Shown here piece by piece: positions 53,110 to 61,180 of a stretch of 64,000 bases of DNA. The notes beneath the pieces are model-generated. The model saw nothing but the letters and a program-made list of their open reading frames with translations, did not search any database and was not told the origin of the DNA. This DNA is from Amycolatopsis sp. FDAARGOS 1241 (GTDB lineage: Bacteria > Actinomycetota > Actinomycetes > Mycobacteriales > Pseudonocardiaceae), in assembly GCF_016889705.1 (NCBI RefSeq), contig NZ_CP069526.1, forward strand, positions 5,828,001 through 5,892,000, in the 5' to 3' direction. A program made the position numbers and the translations under genes. Numbering within the stretch: position 1 is the first letter of the stretch; every line of letters begins with the position of its first letter.

Positions 53110-54130
53110 GAGGCGGTGCGAATGCCCCACCACACATCCGGCGAGCACCGCCATTGCGGTGCCGAACCCCCACCCGCCCGACCGCACAGCAACGTCCTCC
53201 GCGCGCAACCCAACATCACCCGTCCAGATCGCGACACCCCCTCCACGCCCCTCACCACTCACCAGTTCGGCAAGCACCGCCGCGACGGTGCCGATCACAC
53301 ACGCAATCGACCCCGCGGCACCGGATCACGAGCGCAACCCAACACCGTGCGTCCAGCACACAACACCTGTTCGATCCATCCCACCGCTCAACAGCTCAGC
53401 CGCGACCACCGCGACACTGCCGAACGCCCAACCGGTCGACCCCGCAGCGGCCGGCCCCGAATGAGGATCACCCCCGCAATTCCATCTCGCGGTTCACTTC
53501 GCGGGCGCCGCCGTTCAGCGATACCGCCACCACCGCGATGGTGCCGAATGCCCACCAAACCGACCCAGCGGCGACCGAACACGAACGGAACCCATCACCA
53601 CGCGTCCAAACTGCAACACCCGACCAGTGCTTGCCACCGTTCAGCGATTCGGCAGGCAGCACCGTGATGGTGCCGAACCGCCAGCCAACCTGCGCCGTGA
53701 CGACGGGACACGAGCGCAACCCACCACCGCACGTCCAGATCGCGACGCCAGCCCATATGCCACCGCCCAGCGATTCAGCTGGCAACACAGCCGCGATGGT
53801 GCCGAACGCCCACCCAGCCGACGACGTAACAACCGGGCACGAGCACAACCGATCATCGCCTGTTCAAGTCATGACACCGGCCCAGCACCTGGCGCCGCTC
53901 AACGAAACGGCGCGCAACACAGCAGCGATGATGCCGAACGCCCACCCGGCCGGCACCGTGACGACCACACGCGAACACAACCCAACACCGCACGTCCAGA
54001 TCGCAATACTCGCCCAGCACTTGGCGCCGTTCAGCGAAACGGCCACCACCACTGCGGTGCCGAACCCCCACCCCACCGACGACGTAACAACCGGACACGA
54101 GCGCAACCGAACATCGCCTGTTCAGGTCGC
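53110..54130. repeat. Tandem array of about eight diverged 129-bp units
   Basis: The anchor TGCCGAAC (or a one-base variant) recurs at 53160, 53289, 53418, 53542, 53671, 53800, 53932 and 54058, giving periods of 129, 129, 124, 129, 129, 132 and 126 bp. Each unit also carries a CAC/CGAGCGCAACC block and a GTCCAGATCGC-like block. All but one period are multiples of three. The plus strand is open in one frame through most units (43-residue repeats such as SAGNTAAMVPNAHPADDVTT), and the minus strand is open in shorter frames (GWAFGTIAAVLPAESL-like repeats). Codon bias is weak on both strands. GC content is visibly lower than in the flanks. It could be a decaying repeat-protein gene or a non-coding array. 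Confidence 0.85.
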
Positions 54131-54139
54131 GACGTCTGA

Positions 54140-54499
54140 TCAGCGTTTCTTGGTGTTCAACAGCTCGGCGAGCACCGCCGCCTGGCTGATGTCCAGGGCT
54201 TTCGTCGCGGTGAGCAGCGTGAGCGGGCCCTTCGCGGCGAGCGCGCGGAGGTCGGCGAGGGCGTCGGCGGCGGGGCCGGGCTCGGAGAGCTCCGCGTGGT
54301 AGCGGCGGCTGAACTCGGCGAACCGGGCGGGGTCGTGGCCGTACCACTTGCGCAGCTCGGTGGAGGGCGCGACCGCCTTGCACCAGTCGTCCAGGGCGGC
54401 CTTCGCCTTGGCCAGGCCGCGCGGCCAGACGCGATCGACGAGCACGCGGGTGCCGTCGTCGGGGCCGGCGGGGTCGTAGACGCGGGCGATGCGGACCAT
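54140..54499 (-). CDS. DUF488-family protein
   Basis: A 119-residue protein of the DUF488 type (VRIARVYDPAGPDDGTRVLV, DRVWPRGLAKAKAALDDWCK, WYGHDPARFAEFSRRYHAEL, GPLTLLTATKALDISQAAVL). The DRVWPRG motif is the family hallmark. The function is not established; a role in nucleic-acid or small-molecule handling has been suggested for related proteins. ATG 54499 is the family start. It follows the tandem-repeat array directly and is divergent from the next gene. Confidence 0.95.
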   Translation of the reverse strand: MVRIARVYDPAGPDDGTRVLVDRVWPRGLAKAKAALDDWCKAVAPSTELRKWYGHDPARFAEFSRRYHAELSEPGPAADALADLRALAAKGPLTLLTATKALDISQAAVLAELLNTKKR

Positions 54500-54557
54500 G
54501 TGGCCATTGTCACCCCAGCGCGGGCCTGGGTCCACCTCGACCACCCGGGAGTCCACT

Positions 54558-55175
54558 GTGGATAGCTCGCCGGCGCGGAACCGCGTGACGCCGCTGGGCG
54601 AGATCGTCGCGATCCCGCTGCGCGGCGCGTGGACCGGCAACCGCGGTGTCCTCCACTCGGGACGGGAGATCGTCCGCACCCACGCGAGCGACCTGTGGCT
54701 CACGTGCCGCCTGGAGTTTCGCGGGCGGTGGCGGGAGCAGTGGCTACCCCGGCGGTACACGCACCTGTTCTTCCACGACGAAGCCGTTTCGTTCGCGGCG
54801 GGACACCGTCCGTGCGGCGAGTGCCGCCGGGCGGACTACGTGCGCTACCGCGACACCTGGGCCCGCGTCCTCGATGTCCCGCCGCCGTCGGCGCGGGCGG
54901 TGAACCGGCAGTTGCACACCGAACGCCTGGCCGGGCGTCGGCGCCGGCTGCACCCGATGGCCTGGCGCGACCTGCCGGACGGCGCGTTCGTGCTGCTCGA
55001 CGACGTTCCGGCAGTGGTCGTCGACGGCGAGCTGACCGAGTGGACCACGAGCGGCTACGGCATCCACCACCGGCTCCCGCGCGAGGGGACCGCCCAGGTG
55101 ATCACACCGCCGTCGACGCTCGCCGTGCTGCGGGGCGGGTACGCCGTGCAGATCGACCCGTCCGCCCGACGATGA
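54558..55175 (+). CDS. Conserved hypothetical protein with CGEC motif
   Basis: A protein of about 205 residues with good codon bias: VAIPLRGAWTGNRGVLHSGR, LEFRGRWREQWLPRRYTHLF, FAAGHRPCGECRRADYVRYR, VVVDGELTEWTTSGYGIHHR. The CGEC pair with neighbouring histidine may hold a metal, as in Ada-like zinc sites. GTG 54558 is used but falls inside a CCACTGTGG element found elsewhere in the window, so GTG 54585 may be the real start. The family is widespread in actinobacteria but unnamed to my knowledge. Confidence 0.8.
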   Translation: MDSSPARNRVTPLGEIVAIPLRGAWTGNRGVLHSGREIVRTHASDLWLTCRLEFRGRWREQWLPRRYTHLFFHDEAVSFAAGHRPCGECRRADYVRYRDTWARVLDVPPPSARAVNRQLHTERLAGRRRRLHPMAWRDLPDGAFVLLDDVPAVVVDGELTEWTTSGYGIHHRLPREGTAQVITPPSTLAVLRGGYAVQIDPSARR

Positions 55176-55192
55176 CCTGCGGATTCACCTTG

Positions 55193-55207
55193 TGGCACTG
55201 AGTGCAC
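55193..55207. promoter_or_regulatory. Operator-like palindrome copy at the 3' end of the TetR gene
   Basis: GGCACT-G-AGTGCA within a 14-base sequence, GTGGCACTGAGTGC, identical to the copy upstream of the TetR gene. It abuts the TetR stop codon, in a convergent gap. Confidence 0.6.
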
Positions 55208-55939
55208 TTAAACCTCGTTCTCCGGGAAGACGGCACTGAGCCGAGCCATGACCTCCGGCAGCGGCGCGGCGGTGTTCAACACGGCGACGACCGTGGTCTC
55301 ACCGTCCGCCTTCACCGGCCGGAAAGCCTCCCGGACCAGGGCGAACGCCCGCGCGGCGCTCGCCGCGATGTCGTCTTTGCCGCCGCTGCGCAGCCAGCGT
55401 CGCAGCACGTGGTTGTTGGCCGCCGCGATCGCCGCGGCGGCGACGGCCGCGCGCAGGCTCGCCGTCACCTCCCCCCGCTCCGCGAAGCGGCCCTGCAGGT
55501 AGCGGGCGAGCACACGCTGGTAGCGGTCGACCGTCGCGACTTCCTTGTCCCGCAACGAAGGCACGGTGCGCGTCAGCGTGAAGCGCTTGAGCGAAACGTC
55601 GAGATCGGCGGCGTAGTAGTCCAGCACGAGGCTGACCGTCTCGCAGGCCACCTCGACGGGGTCGCGCGCCGGGTCGGCGTTCTCGAAGGCCTGCTCCATC
55701 TCGGTGACGATCTCGTCGTGGTTGGCGAAGAGAACGTCGTCCTTGGTGTCGAAGTACCGGAAGAACGTGCGGCGCCCGACGCCCGCGGCCGCGGCGATCT
55801 CGTCGACGGTCGTCGTCTCGTACCCGTTGGCCGTGAACAGGTCCACCGCCGCCGAGGACAGCGCCCGGCGCAGCTGCCGTCGACCGGCGGGCGTCGCCCC
55901 GACCCGGGTGGCCGGCGCGCGGCGCGGCGATTCCGTCAT
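55208..55939 (-). CDS. TetR-family regulator
   Basis: A 243-residue repressor. The helix-turn-helix is AVDLFTANGYETTTVDEIAA then GVGRRTFFRYFDTKDDVLFA; the C-terminal ligand domain (about 75-243) is helical and specific. ATG 55939 is standard, and the frame is open slightly upstream. A 13-bp palindrome lies 32 bp before the start, between this gene and the divergent gene at 56037, and a second copy lies at its 3' end. It probably represses itself and the divergent gene. Confidence 0.95.
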   Translation of the reverse strand: MTESPRRAPATRVGATPAGRRQLRRALSSAAVDLFTANGYETTTVDEIAAAAGVGRRTFFRYFDTKDDVLFANHDEIVTEMEQAFENADPARDPVEVACETVSLVLDYYAADLDVSLKRFTLTRTVPSLRDKEVATVDRYQRVLARYLQGRFAERGEVTASLRAAVAAAAIAAANNHVLRRWLRSGGKDDIAASAARAFALVREAFRPVKADGETTVVAVLNTAAPLPEVMARLSAVFPENEV

Positions 55940-55968
55940 GTCCGCAGACGGTAGCAGCCCCCTTGCTA

Positions 55969-55984
55969 GTGGCACTGAGTGCCG
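55969..55984. promoter_or_regulatory. Operator-like palindrome between TetR gene and divergent ORF
   Basis: GGCACT-G-AGTGCC, a perfect odd-centred dyad of the type bound by TetR dimers, 32 bp from the TetR start and about 55 bp from the divergent start. Confidence 0.75.
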
Positions 55985-56036
55985 TTAGACTCCGGAGCGA
56001 GATCTTCTCGCGCACCTCGACCGGAAGGCGTCGACG

Positions 56037-56507
56037 ATGACCCTCGACCAGCACCTGTCGCCGACCGACACCGTCGCGCTCGCCGACCGCCCCCACGAGC
56101 GCTTCGACGCCTACTACGGCCGGCTTTTCGGCTGGTCCGTACGCCGGCAAGACAACCGGCTCTTCCTGGCCCTCGAGAACGGTCTCTGCGCCGTCACCCT
56201 GCCGAAACTCGCGGCGGGCCCCGTGCTCCGGCACCTGAACACGACGGGTTGCCAGGGCCCCGTCCTGGTCCTCCCCACGCCGCACGGCCCGCGCGTCGCC
56301 ATCCTCGCCGAGACCGACGGCCTGGTCCCGCCGCGCGCCACCCTCCCCGCCGACGCCGACCTCCTCGACTGCGGGGCCCTCGTGCCGCTGCCCTTCGGCC
56401 CCGGCCTGCCCGGCATCTCCGCCGAGTGGCTCACCGCACCTGACCCCAGCCAGCGCTGGCTGCCCAGCCTCAGCGCCGTCCTCGCTGCGGTCCGCATCCG
56501 CCACTGA
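56037..56507 (+). CDS. Hypothetical protein divergent from TetR gene
   Basis: A 156-residue soluble protein, not recognised with certainty. It contains RFDAYYGRLFGWSVRRQDNR, LENGLCAVTLPKLAAGPVLR, GPVLVLPTPHGPRVAILAET and a DCGALVPLPFGPGLPG stretch. This pattern recalls the N-terminal part of bifunctional primase/polymerase-like proteins seen in actinobacteria, but catalytic residues cannot be confirmed. ATG 56037 follows a short leader. The strong palindrome between it and the TetR gene suggests it is that repressor's target. Confidence 0.75.
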   Translation: MTLDQHLSPTDTVALADRPHERFDAYYGRLFGWSVRRQDNRLFLALENGLCAVTLPKLAAGPVLRHLNTTGCQGPVLVLPTPHGPRVAILAETDGLVPPRATLPADADLLDCGALVPLPFGPGLPGISAEWLTAPDPSQRWLPSLSAVLAAVRIRH

Positions 56508-57017
56508 CCCCACGCCCGCCGACCGACACCCGCCCGCTCGACGCACCGGCCGCCGACCGGCACCGTCCCTGGCGTCACACCGATTCGTGACGCAGCTTGC
56601 TGCGGTGGCTACCGGACGACGGTGCGGACAGGAACGTCGGCGGTCGATCGCACGCAACGACATCGCAGCCCAACGAACCGGCCCGCGATGAGCATCCGCG
56701 CGGCCACGCCCGAAGACCGTAGCCCCCGCCCTCCCTCGGGGGGCGTCCCCATCTCAGTCTACCGTTGCCAGACCTCGAAAAGTGGTCTGCACAGAATCTG
56801 TGGACAACTGCGGCGAGCAGCGGCGGACTGTGGACAACCGCGAATCCTTCAGCCAGCTGCCGCGTACGGCCGCCATCCGGAGCCACCGTTGAGGCCCGGG
56901 GACGGCGAGCAGCGACCTGGCCGCCGGATGGCGCGGTGAGCCGCTTTTGTTGCCTGGGCCCGGGAGAGACGGCGGCTGCCGGCCCACGGCGCAGACAGGA
57001 ACCTCAGGCCGCGACGA
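56508..57017. other. Intergenic region with two DnaA-box-like sequences
   Basis: No convincing gene: open frames here lack codon bias. Two copies of TGTGGACAA (reverse of the DnaA box TTGTCCACA) lie at 56799-56807 and 56829-56837, 30 bp apart in the same orientation. The rest is GC-rich and featureless to the eye. Confidence 0.5.
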
Positions 57018-57398
57018 TCAGCGACTGGCGGCCAGCTGTCCCCGGAGCACCTCCGCCGCGTGGTCCACCAGGGCGTCCACGCCGGCGACCAGGCCCTCGA
57101 TCTCCGCCCAGCGACGGTGGTCGCGGTCCGGCTCGGGGGCGAGGGCGGTGTCGACGAGGAGCAGGAGGGTGTCGATCTCGTAGGCGAGGTCAGCCAGACG
57201 CAGGAAGGGCACGTGGTCCGGCGCGGGGCCGACGCCGGCGGCCCGGGCGCACGCCGCGTGGCCCAGGCTGCGGCAGATCTCCTGCAGCCGCGCCCGGATC
57301 TCCTCCTTACGAGCCCCGCCCCGCGGGACGCCGGTGCGGATGTTCCAGGCGACTGAGAGGAGACAGCGCCCGGCGTCCTCGAGGGAGGTGTTCGTCAC
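57018..57398 (-). CDS. Hypothetical helical protein, 126 residues
   Basis: GTG 57398 starts a mainly helical protein (TNTSLEDAGRCLLSVAWNIR, EEIRARLQEICRSLGHAACA, RLADLAYEIDTLLLLVDTAL). Good codon bias begins at about this point, whereas the frame further upstream is unlike coding DNA. It has no membrane segment and no recognised domain. Its arginine-rich basic middle and amphipathic helices would fit a small helical bundle. It stands alone. Confidence 0.65.
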   Translation of the reverse strand: MTNTSLEDAGRCLLSVAWNIRTGVPRGGARKEEIRARLQEICRSLGHAACARAAGVGPAPDHVPFLRLADLAYEIDTLLLLVDTALAPEPDRDHRRWAEIEGLVAGVDALVDHAAEVLRGQLAASR

Positions 57399-57539
57399 CG
57401 GACGAGTCTGGGAGATCCGGGGCCCGCCGCAGCCGTTCGACACGCGAGAGCCACCGGATCGGGTGACACGGCACGACAAGTCCTTTGCAGACCAACAAAT
57501 GGTGTCAGAAGAACACCATCGGCCGGCGGACAAGCACCA

Positions 57540-58352
57540 CTACGCGATCGCGTGCTTCTCTTCCACCGGTACCGTGATCACCTCGACCCCGTGCTGTCGC
57601 AACGCATCGCGGTGGCGCACGGGCAGCCGGTCGTCGGTCACGAACACGTCGACGTCGCTGAGCGAACACGCCCGCACCATCGCCGAGGTCTCGAACTTGT
57701 CCGAGTCGGCGAGCAGGATCACCTCGTCGGCGACCTCCACGAGCGCGCGCTTGGACACCGCGTCGAAGTGGTTGCCGCAGTACACACCCTCGCCGGTGAG
57801 CCCCGAGGCGGCGAGCAGCAGCGTCCGCAGCCGCAGCTCCCCGATCGCCGCCACCGTCATCGGCCCGGCGAACGACTGCGACTTCTGGTGCAGGGTGCCG
57901 CCCAGGCTGATCACGTCGAACCCGTCGCGCCCGAGCAGCGTGTTGATGACGGGCACCGACGCCGTCACCACCTGCAGGTTCAACTCCGGCCGCAACAGCT
58001 GCGCGACCTCGTGCGTCGTGGTGCCGGCGTCGAAGGCGACCGCACCGGATTCAGGGAGCAGCTCCAGCACCTTGCGCGCGATGGCCTTCTTCGCGTCGCC
58101 GTTGCGGGCGGCGCGGGTGTGGAAGTCGGTGCCGCCGATGGCCGCCGCGGGCAGCATCGTCACGCCGCCGTGGACACTGCGCATCCGGCCCTCACCCATC
58201 AGCTGGCGGGCGTCGCGGCGGACGGTCATCTCCGAGACGCCGAGCGCGTCGGCCAGCTCGGCAACCGTGCAGAAGCCCTGCGCCGCCACGAGCGCGACGA
58301 GTCTGCTCCGGCGTTCCTGTGCGGGAGACAGCTGGGTCTCGGGTGGTGCCAC
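57540..58352 (-). CDS. DeoR/GlpR-family regulator
   Basis: A 270-residue sugar-responsive repressor. The N-terminal DeoR winged helix reads RRSRLVALVAAQGFCTVAEL and GVSEMTVRRDARQLMGEGRM; the C-terminal DeoRC sugar-phosphate domain has VAFDAGTTTHEVAQLL, ISLGGTLHQKSQSFAGP and ADEVILLADSDKFE. GTG 58352 is preferred because GGAGGAACGC stands just ahead; GTG 58388 is in frame. Usually such genes sit beside a sugar kinase or transporter operon, but here the neighbour is only a decayed SDR gene, so its original target may have been lost. Confidence 0.93.
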   Translation of the reverse strand: MAPPETQLSPAQERRSRLVALVAAQGFCTVAELADALGVSEMTVRRDARQLMGEGRMRSVHGGVTMLPAAAIGGTDFHTRAARNGDAKKAIARKVLELLPESGAVAFDAGTTTHEVAQLLRPELNLQVVTASVPVINTLLGRDGFDVISLGGTLHQKSQSFAGPMTVAAIGELRLRTLLLAASGLTGEGVYCGNHFDAVSKRALVEVADEVILLADSDKFETSAMVRACSLSDVDVFVTDDRLPVRHRDALRQHGVEVITVPVEEKHAIA

Positions 58353-58440
58353 GCGTTCCTCCGGTCGGTCGCGGCGGCCCGTCACCACGACGGGGCCTGC
58401 CGGATCCGTCCGATGTTAACCAGCACCAATTCCCGAACAC

Positions 58441-58759
58441 CAACATTGCGCGGCACGACCGGTCCCCTGGCACGTCCAAGCACGCCGTGCTCGGCCTCAC
58501 CCGCGCGGCCGCCGTCGAAGCAGCCGACCGTGGCATCCGCGTGAACGCCGTGTGCCCCGGCGCCGTCGACGGCCGGATGATGCGCACCATCGACGCGCAG
58601 CGACTGTCCACTGAGGACCTTCCGGCCGGCAACCCGCGCGGCCGCCGCGCCCGACCCGCCGAGATCGCGGAAACCGTCGCGTTCCTGCCCTCCCCGCAGG
58701 CGAGCTTCGTCACCGGTGAAGCCTTGGTGGTCGACGGCGGCGAACGCGCCCGCACGTGA
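58441..58759 (+). pseudogene. SDR dehydrogenase remnant, C-terminal part
   Basis: From about 58,470 the plus strand reads TSKHAVLGLTRAAAVEAADR, GIRVNAVCPGAVDGRMMRTI and FVTGEALVVDGGERA, the C-terminal third of a short-chain dehydrogenase. The Rossmann nucleotide site, the catalytic serine and the catalytic tyrosine position are all absent. The sequence ahead is unrelated promoter-like DNA of the divergent DeoR gene, so the 5' part was deleted. Confidence 0.75.
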
Positions 58760-58806
58760 TCGGCAGGTCCCCCGCCGAGGCGCACCTCGGCGCGGAAGCC
58801 CGGACG

Positions 58807-59149
58807 TCAGGACACCGTCCACCGAGGAGCCCGCTTCTCACGGAATGCCCGCGGTCCCTCCGCCCCGTCGTTGCTCTCCGCGATCTCCTTGTCGAGGTGC
58901 TTGGCGTAGGCCGACAGCGTCGGTTCGCCCGCGGACATCCGGTACAGCTGCACGGTCGCCTGCACCGCGAGCGGCGAGCTGCGGCACACCATCTCGGCGA
59001 TCTCCTCCGCCGCTTCGATCAGCTTGTCCTGCGGCACGACGCGGTTCACGATGCCCTGCTGCAGGCACTCGGGGGCGGTAAGCCGACCGTTGCACAGCGT
59101 CAGGTACGCCGCCGTCGCGCGCGGCAGCGCCGTGTATTCGAGGTGACGC
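58807..59149 (-). pseudogene. Enoyl-CoA hydratase remnant, C-terminal part
   Basis: The minus strand encodes the last 110 or so residues of a crotonase-family protein: YLTLCNGRLTAPECLQQGIV, NRVVPQDKLIEAAEEIAEMV, SSPLAVQATVQLYRMSAGEP and REKRAPRWTVS. The N-terminal catalytic part is missing; similarity ends at about 59,149, where the IclR remnant on the other strand starts. Confidence 0.75.
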
Positions 59150-59153
59150 GCCA

Positions 59154-59766
59154 GTGGTCGACAACCCGGGCCCGATCAGCAAGGGCGACCTGGTCCAGTC
59201 GTTCGAACGCGGCTTGGCCGTGATCCGCGCGTTCGACGGGCACGGGCCGGAGCTGACGCTGACCGAGGTCGCCCAGCTCGCCCCGGTCACGCCCGCCGCT
59301 CGTGCGCACGCCGGCGCGGCGGATCATGGCGCTCAACGTGACGATCGGCAGCCGGATCCCGGCGCACCCGTCGTCGATGGGGCGGGTGCTGCTGGCGAAC
59401 CAGCCCGAGGACTGGCGCGAGGCCTACCTCAAGCGGGTGGAGCTGCAGCCGTTCACCCCGCGCACCGTGAAGGACCCCGAGAAGCTGGGCACGATCCTCG
59501 AGCGCGTGCGCACCGACGACTTCGCGCTCGTCGACCAGGAGCTCGACCTCGGCTTGCGCTCGATCGCCGTGCCGCTGCGGCACGCGGACGGCGAGGTCTA
59601 CGCGTCGCTGAACGTGTCGATGCACTCGACCCGGCGGTCGAAGGAAGCAACGCGCAGCCAGCTGCTCGAACCGTTGCGCCGCACGGCGGCCGGCATCGAA
59701 TCCGACCTGCGCGCGATCGCGCAGCGGCGCCGGTCGTTCTCGATCAGCGGCGAGGACGGCGCCTGA
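59154..59766 (+). pseudogene. IclR-family regulator, internally deleted
   Basis: GTG 59154 begins a normal IclR start (GDLVQSFERGLAVIRAFDGH, LTLTEVAQLA) but the recognition helix and the linker are missing. The effector domain resumes in another frame at about 59,325 (ALNVTIGSRIPAHPSSMGRV, ELDLGLRSIAVPLRHADGEV, RSQLLEPLRRTAAGIESDLR) and ends at 59,766. Loss of the HTH core should abolish DNA binding. It resembles PcaR/PobR-like regulators of aromatic catabolism. Confidence 0.8.
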
Positions 59767-59828
59767 GCCCGCTGTGACCCGGATCCCTCGGCCCGGACCC
59801 GGCGCGGCGGCGAAGTTACCATCAGTTC

Positions 59829-60248
59829 ATGGATGACTTCGCGGGCCTGCTGAAGCAGCGGGGGCTGCGGAACACGGCTCAGCGTCGCACGGTGCTCGGC
59901 GCCGTCCGCGAGCACCCGCACACCACCGCGGCCGAGATCGCCGCGCTCGTGGAGGCCGAGGCCGGCGGGCTGTCGCGGCAGGGTCTGTACAACGTGCTGG
60001 AAGACCTTGTCTCCGTCGGGCTGCTGCGCACCCTCGAACCGGCCGGCTCCCCCGCGCGGTTCGAACTCGACCACCACGACAACCACCACCACCTCGTGTG
60101 CCGCGGCTGCGGACGGATCGAGGACGTGCCGTGCGCCGCGGGGTCCGCCCCGTGCCTCCACCCGGTCACCGCGCCGGGCTTCACGATCGACGAGGCCGAG
60201 GTGACCTGGTGGGGCCTGTGCGCTGACTGCGCGCGCCGGGCGTCCTAG
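59829..60248 (+). CDS. Fur-family metalloregulator
   Basis: A 139-residue Fur-family repressor: winged helix with RNTAQRRTVLGAVREHPHTT and SRQGLYNVLEDLVSVGLLRT; metal ligands in FELDHHDNHHHLVCRGCGRI; two C-terminal CxxC pairs (CRGC and CADC). This pattern fits the FurA/CatR/PerR-like branch of actinobacteria, which often controls katG; no catalase gene lies beside it here. ATG 59829 is standard. Its stop overlaps the stop of the convergent gene. Confidence 0.95.
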   Translation: MDDFAGLLKQRGLRNTAQRRTVLGAVREHPHTTAAEIAALVEAEAGGLSRQGLYNVLEDLVSVGLLRTLEPAGSPARFELDHHDNHHHLVCRGCGRIEDVPCAAGSAPCLHPVTAPGFTIDEAEVTWWGLCADCARRAS

Positions 60249-61180
60249 TCCTGCGGCGGCGCGGTCTCGTCGACGGCGACGGTGAGCAGGCGGATCATCG
60301 CGTCGATCGGCAACCGGTTTTCGTCGGCGTGGTCGAGAAACGACAGGACACGCAGGCCCTCCGCCGTGAGTTCCGACGTGTCGTCGCCGACGTGTGCGCT
60401 CGCGGCCTCCAGCGTGCCGAGGCCCGCGTGGTGGTGGGCGTCGCGGACGGCGTTGCGGAGGACGGCGAGTTCGGCCGGCGACGGGCCGCGCTTCTCCGCT
60501 CGCAGCCGTTCCACGATGCGCACGACCTGCGGCGACCGCGCCGCCACCGACTGGCGCGCGGCGAACGACGCCACCATCCGCGGGGTCGCCCGCGTCTCGG
60601 CCGGCGGTGCCGGGACCGCCGGCGCCGGGGCGCCCTCCACAAGCAGGCTGTCGAGCGCGGCGGCGCGGCGCCGTTCGCTTTCGCGCAACCGGGCCAGCGG
60701 GTCCTTGCGCTTCGACGCGGCGAACGCGCGCGCCTGCTCCCGGGCCTGCCGACCCGCCTCGGTGACTCGTGGCGCGCGCCGACCGGTGCCGTCGGCCGCG
60801 GACTGGCGCCGGTTGTTCGCGAACCACGCCTCGAACGACTGCCCCTTGCGCGGCGGCTCGTGGACTTCGGACATCGTGGTGTCCGAAGATTCACGGAACC
60901 AGCCGTTGAGGCGTGTGCGCAGGAACTCCCCCGGACGTTCGCCGGGCTGGCGCGGGCGCTGGCGGGTGCCGTCGGGCAGGGCGCTGAGCGCGATCAGCAG
61001 CGCGTCGGGGCAGTAGCCGCTGCTGTACCAGAACTCCAGCTGGCGCTCGACGTCGTCACGCTCGTCGCGAGTCAGCCGCTCCGTGACCCAGCCCATGCGC
61101 CGGAACAGGACACCGGTCGCCTGCGCGCGTTCGTGCGCATCGCTCGGGATGACCGTCGACGGCCACGCCCGGTCCGACAT
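60245..61180 (-). CDS. Hypothetical actinobacterial protein, about 311 residues
   Basis: A hydrophilic arginine-rich protein. The N-terminal region resembles a small helical domain (SDAHERAQATGVLFRRMGWV, LTRDERDDVERQLEFWYSSG, YCPDALLIALSALPDGTRQR), which looks like replication/RepA-like or helicase-loader-type DNA-binding sequence, but no family is certain. The middle is charged and disordered; the end (SHVGDDTSELTAEGLRVLSF-like) is helical. The start is ATG 61180 or GTG 61189. Its first 125 bases overlap the end of the same-strand EamA gene in another frame. Confidence 0.75.
   Translation of the reverse strand: MSDRAWPSTVIPSDAHERAQATGVLFRRMGWVTERLTRDERDDVERQLEFWYSSGYCPDALLIALSALPDGTRQRPRQPGERPGEFLRTRLNGWFRESSDTTMSEVHEPPRKGQSFEAWFANNRRQSAADGTGRRAPRVTEAGRQAREQARAFAASKRKDPLARLRESERRRAAALDSLLVEGAPAPAVPAPPAETRATPRMVASFAARQSVAARSPQVVRIVERLRAEKRGPSPAELAVLRNAVRDAHHHAGLGTLEAASAHVGDDTSELTAEGLRVLSFLDHADENRLPIDAMIRLLTVAVDETAPPQD

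Noticed and set aside
53110..54130. CRISPR array
   Set aside because: Units are about 129 bp, diverged along their whole length and contiguous, with no short identical repeats separated by unique spacers and no cas genes.
53046..54302. Single 418-residue plus-strand protein spanning the repeats
   Set aside because: It runs through the antisense of the DUF488 gene at its end, begins in the debris after the protease, and one period (124 bp) breaks the frame; a real repeat protein remains possible only for part of it.
56799..56837. Chromosomal replication origin
   Set aside because: Only two DnaA boxes, and none of dnaA, dnaN, gyrB, rpmH or parAB nearby.
56575..56886. Minus-strand ORF of 103 residues
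   Set aside because: No ribosome site, poor codon bias and odd composition; it covers the DnaA-box-like repeats and looks non-coding.
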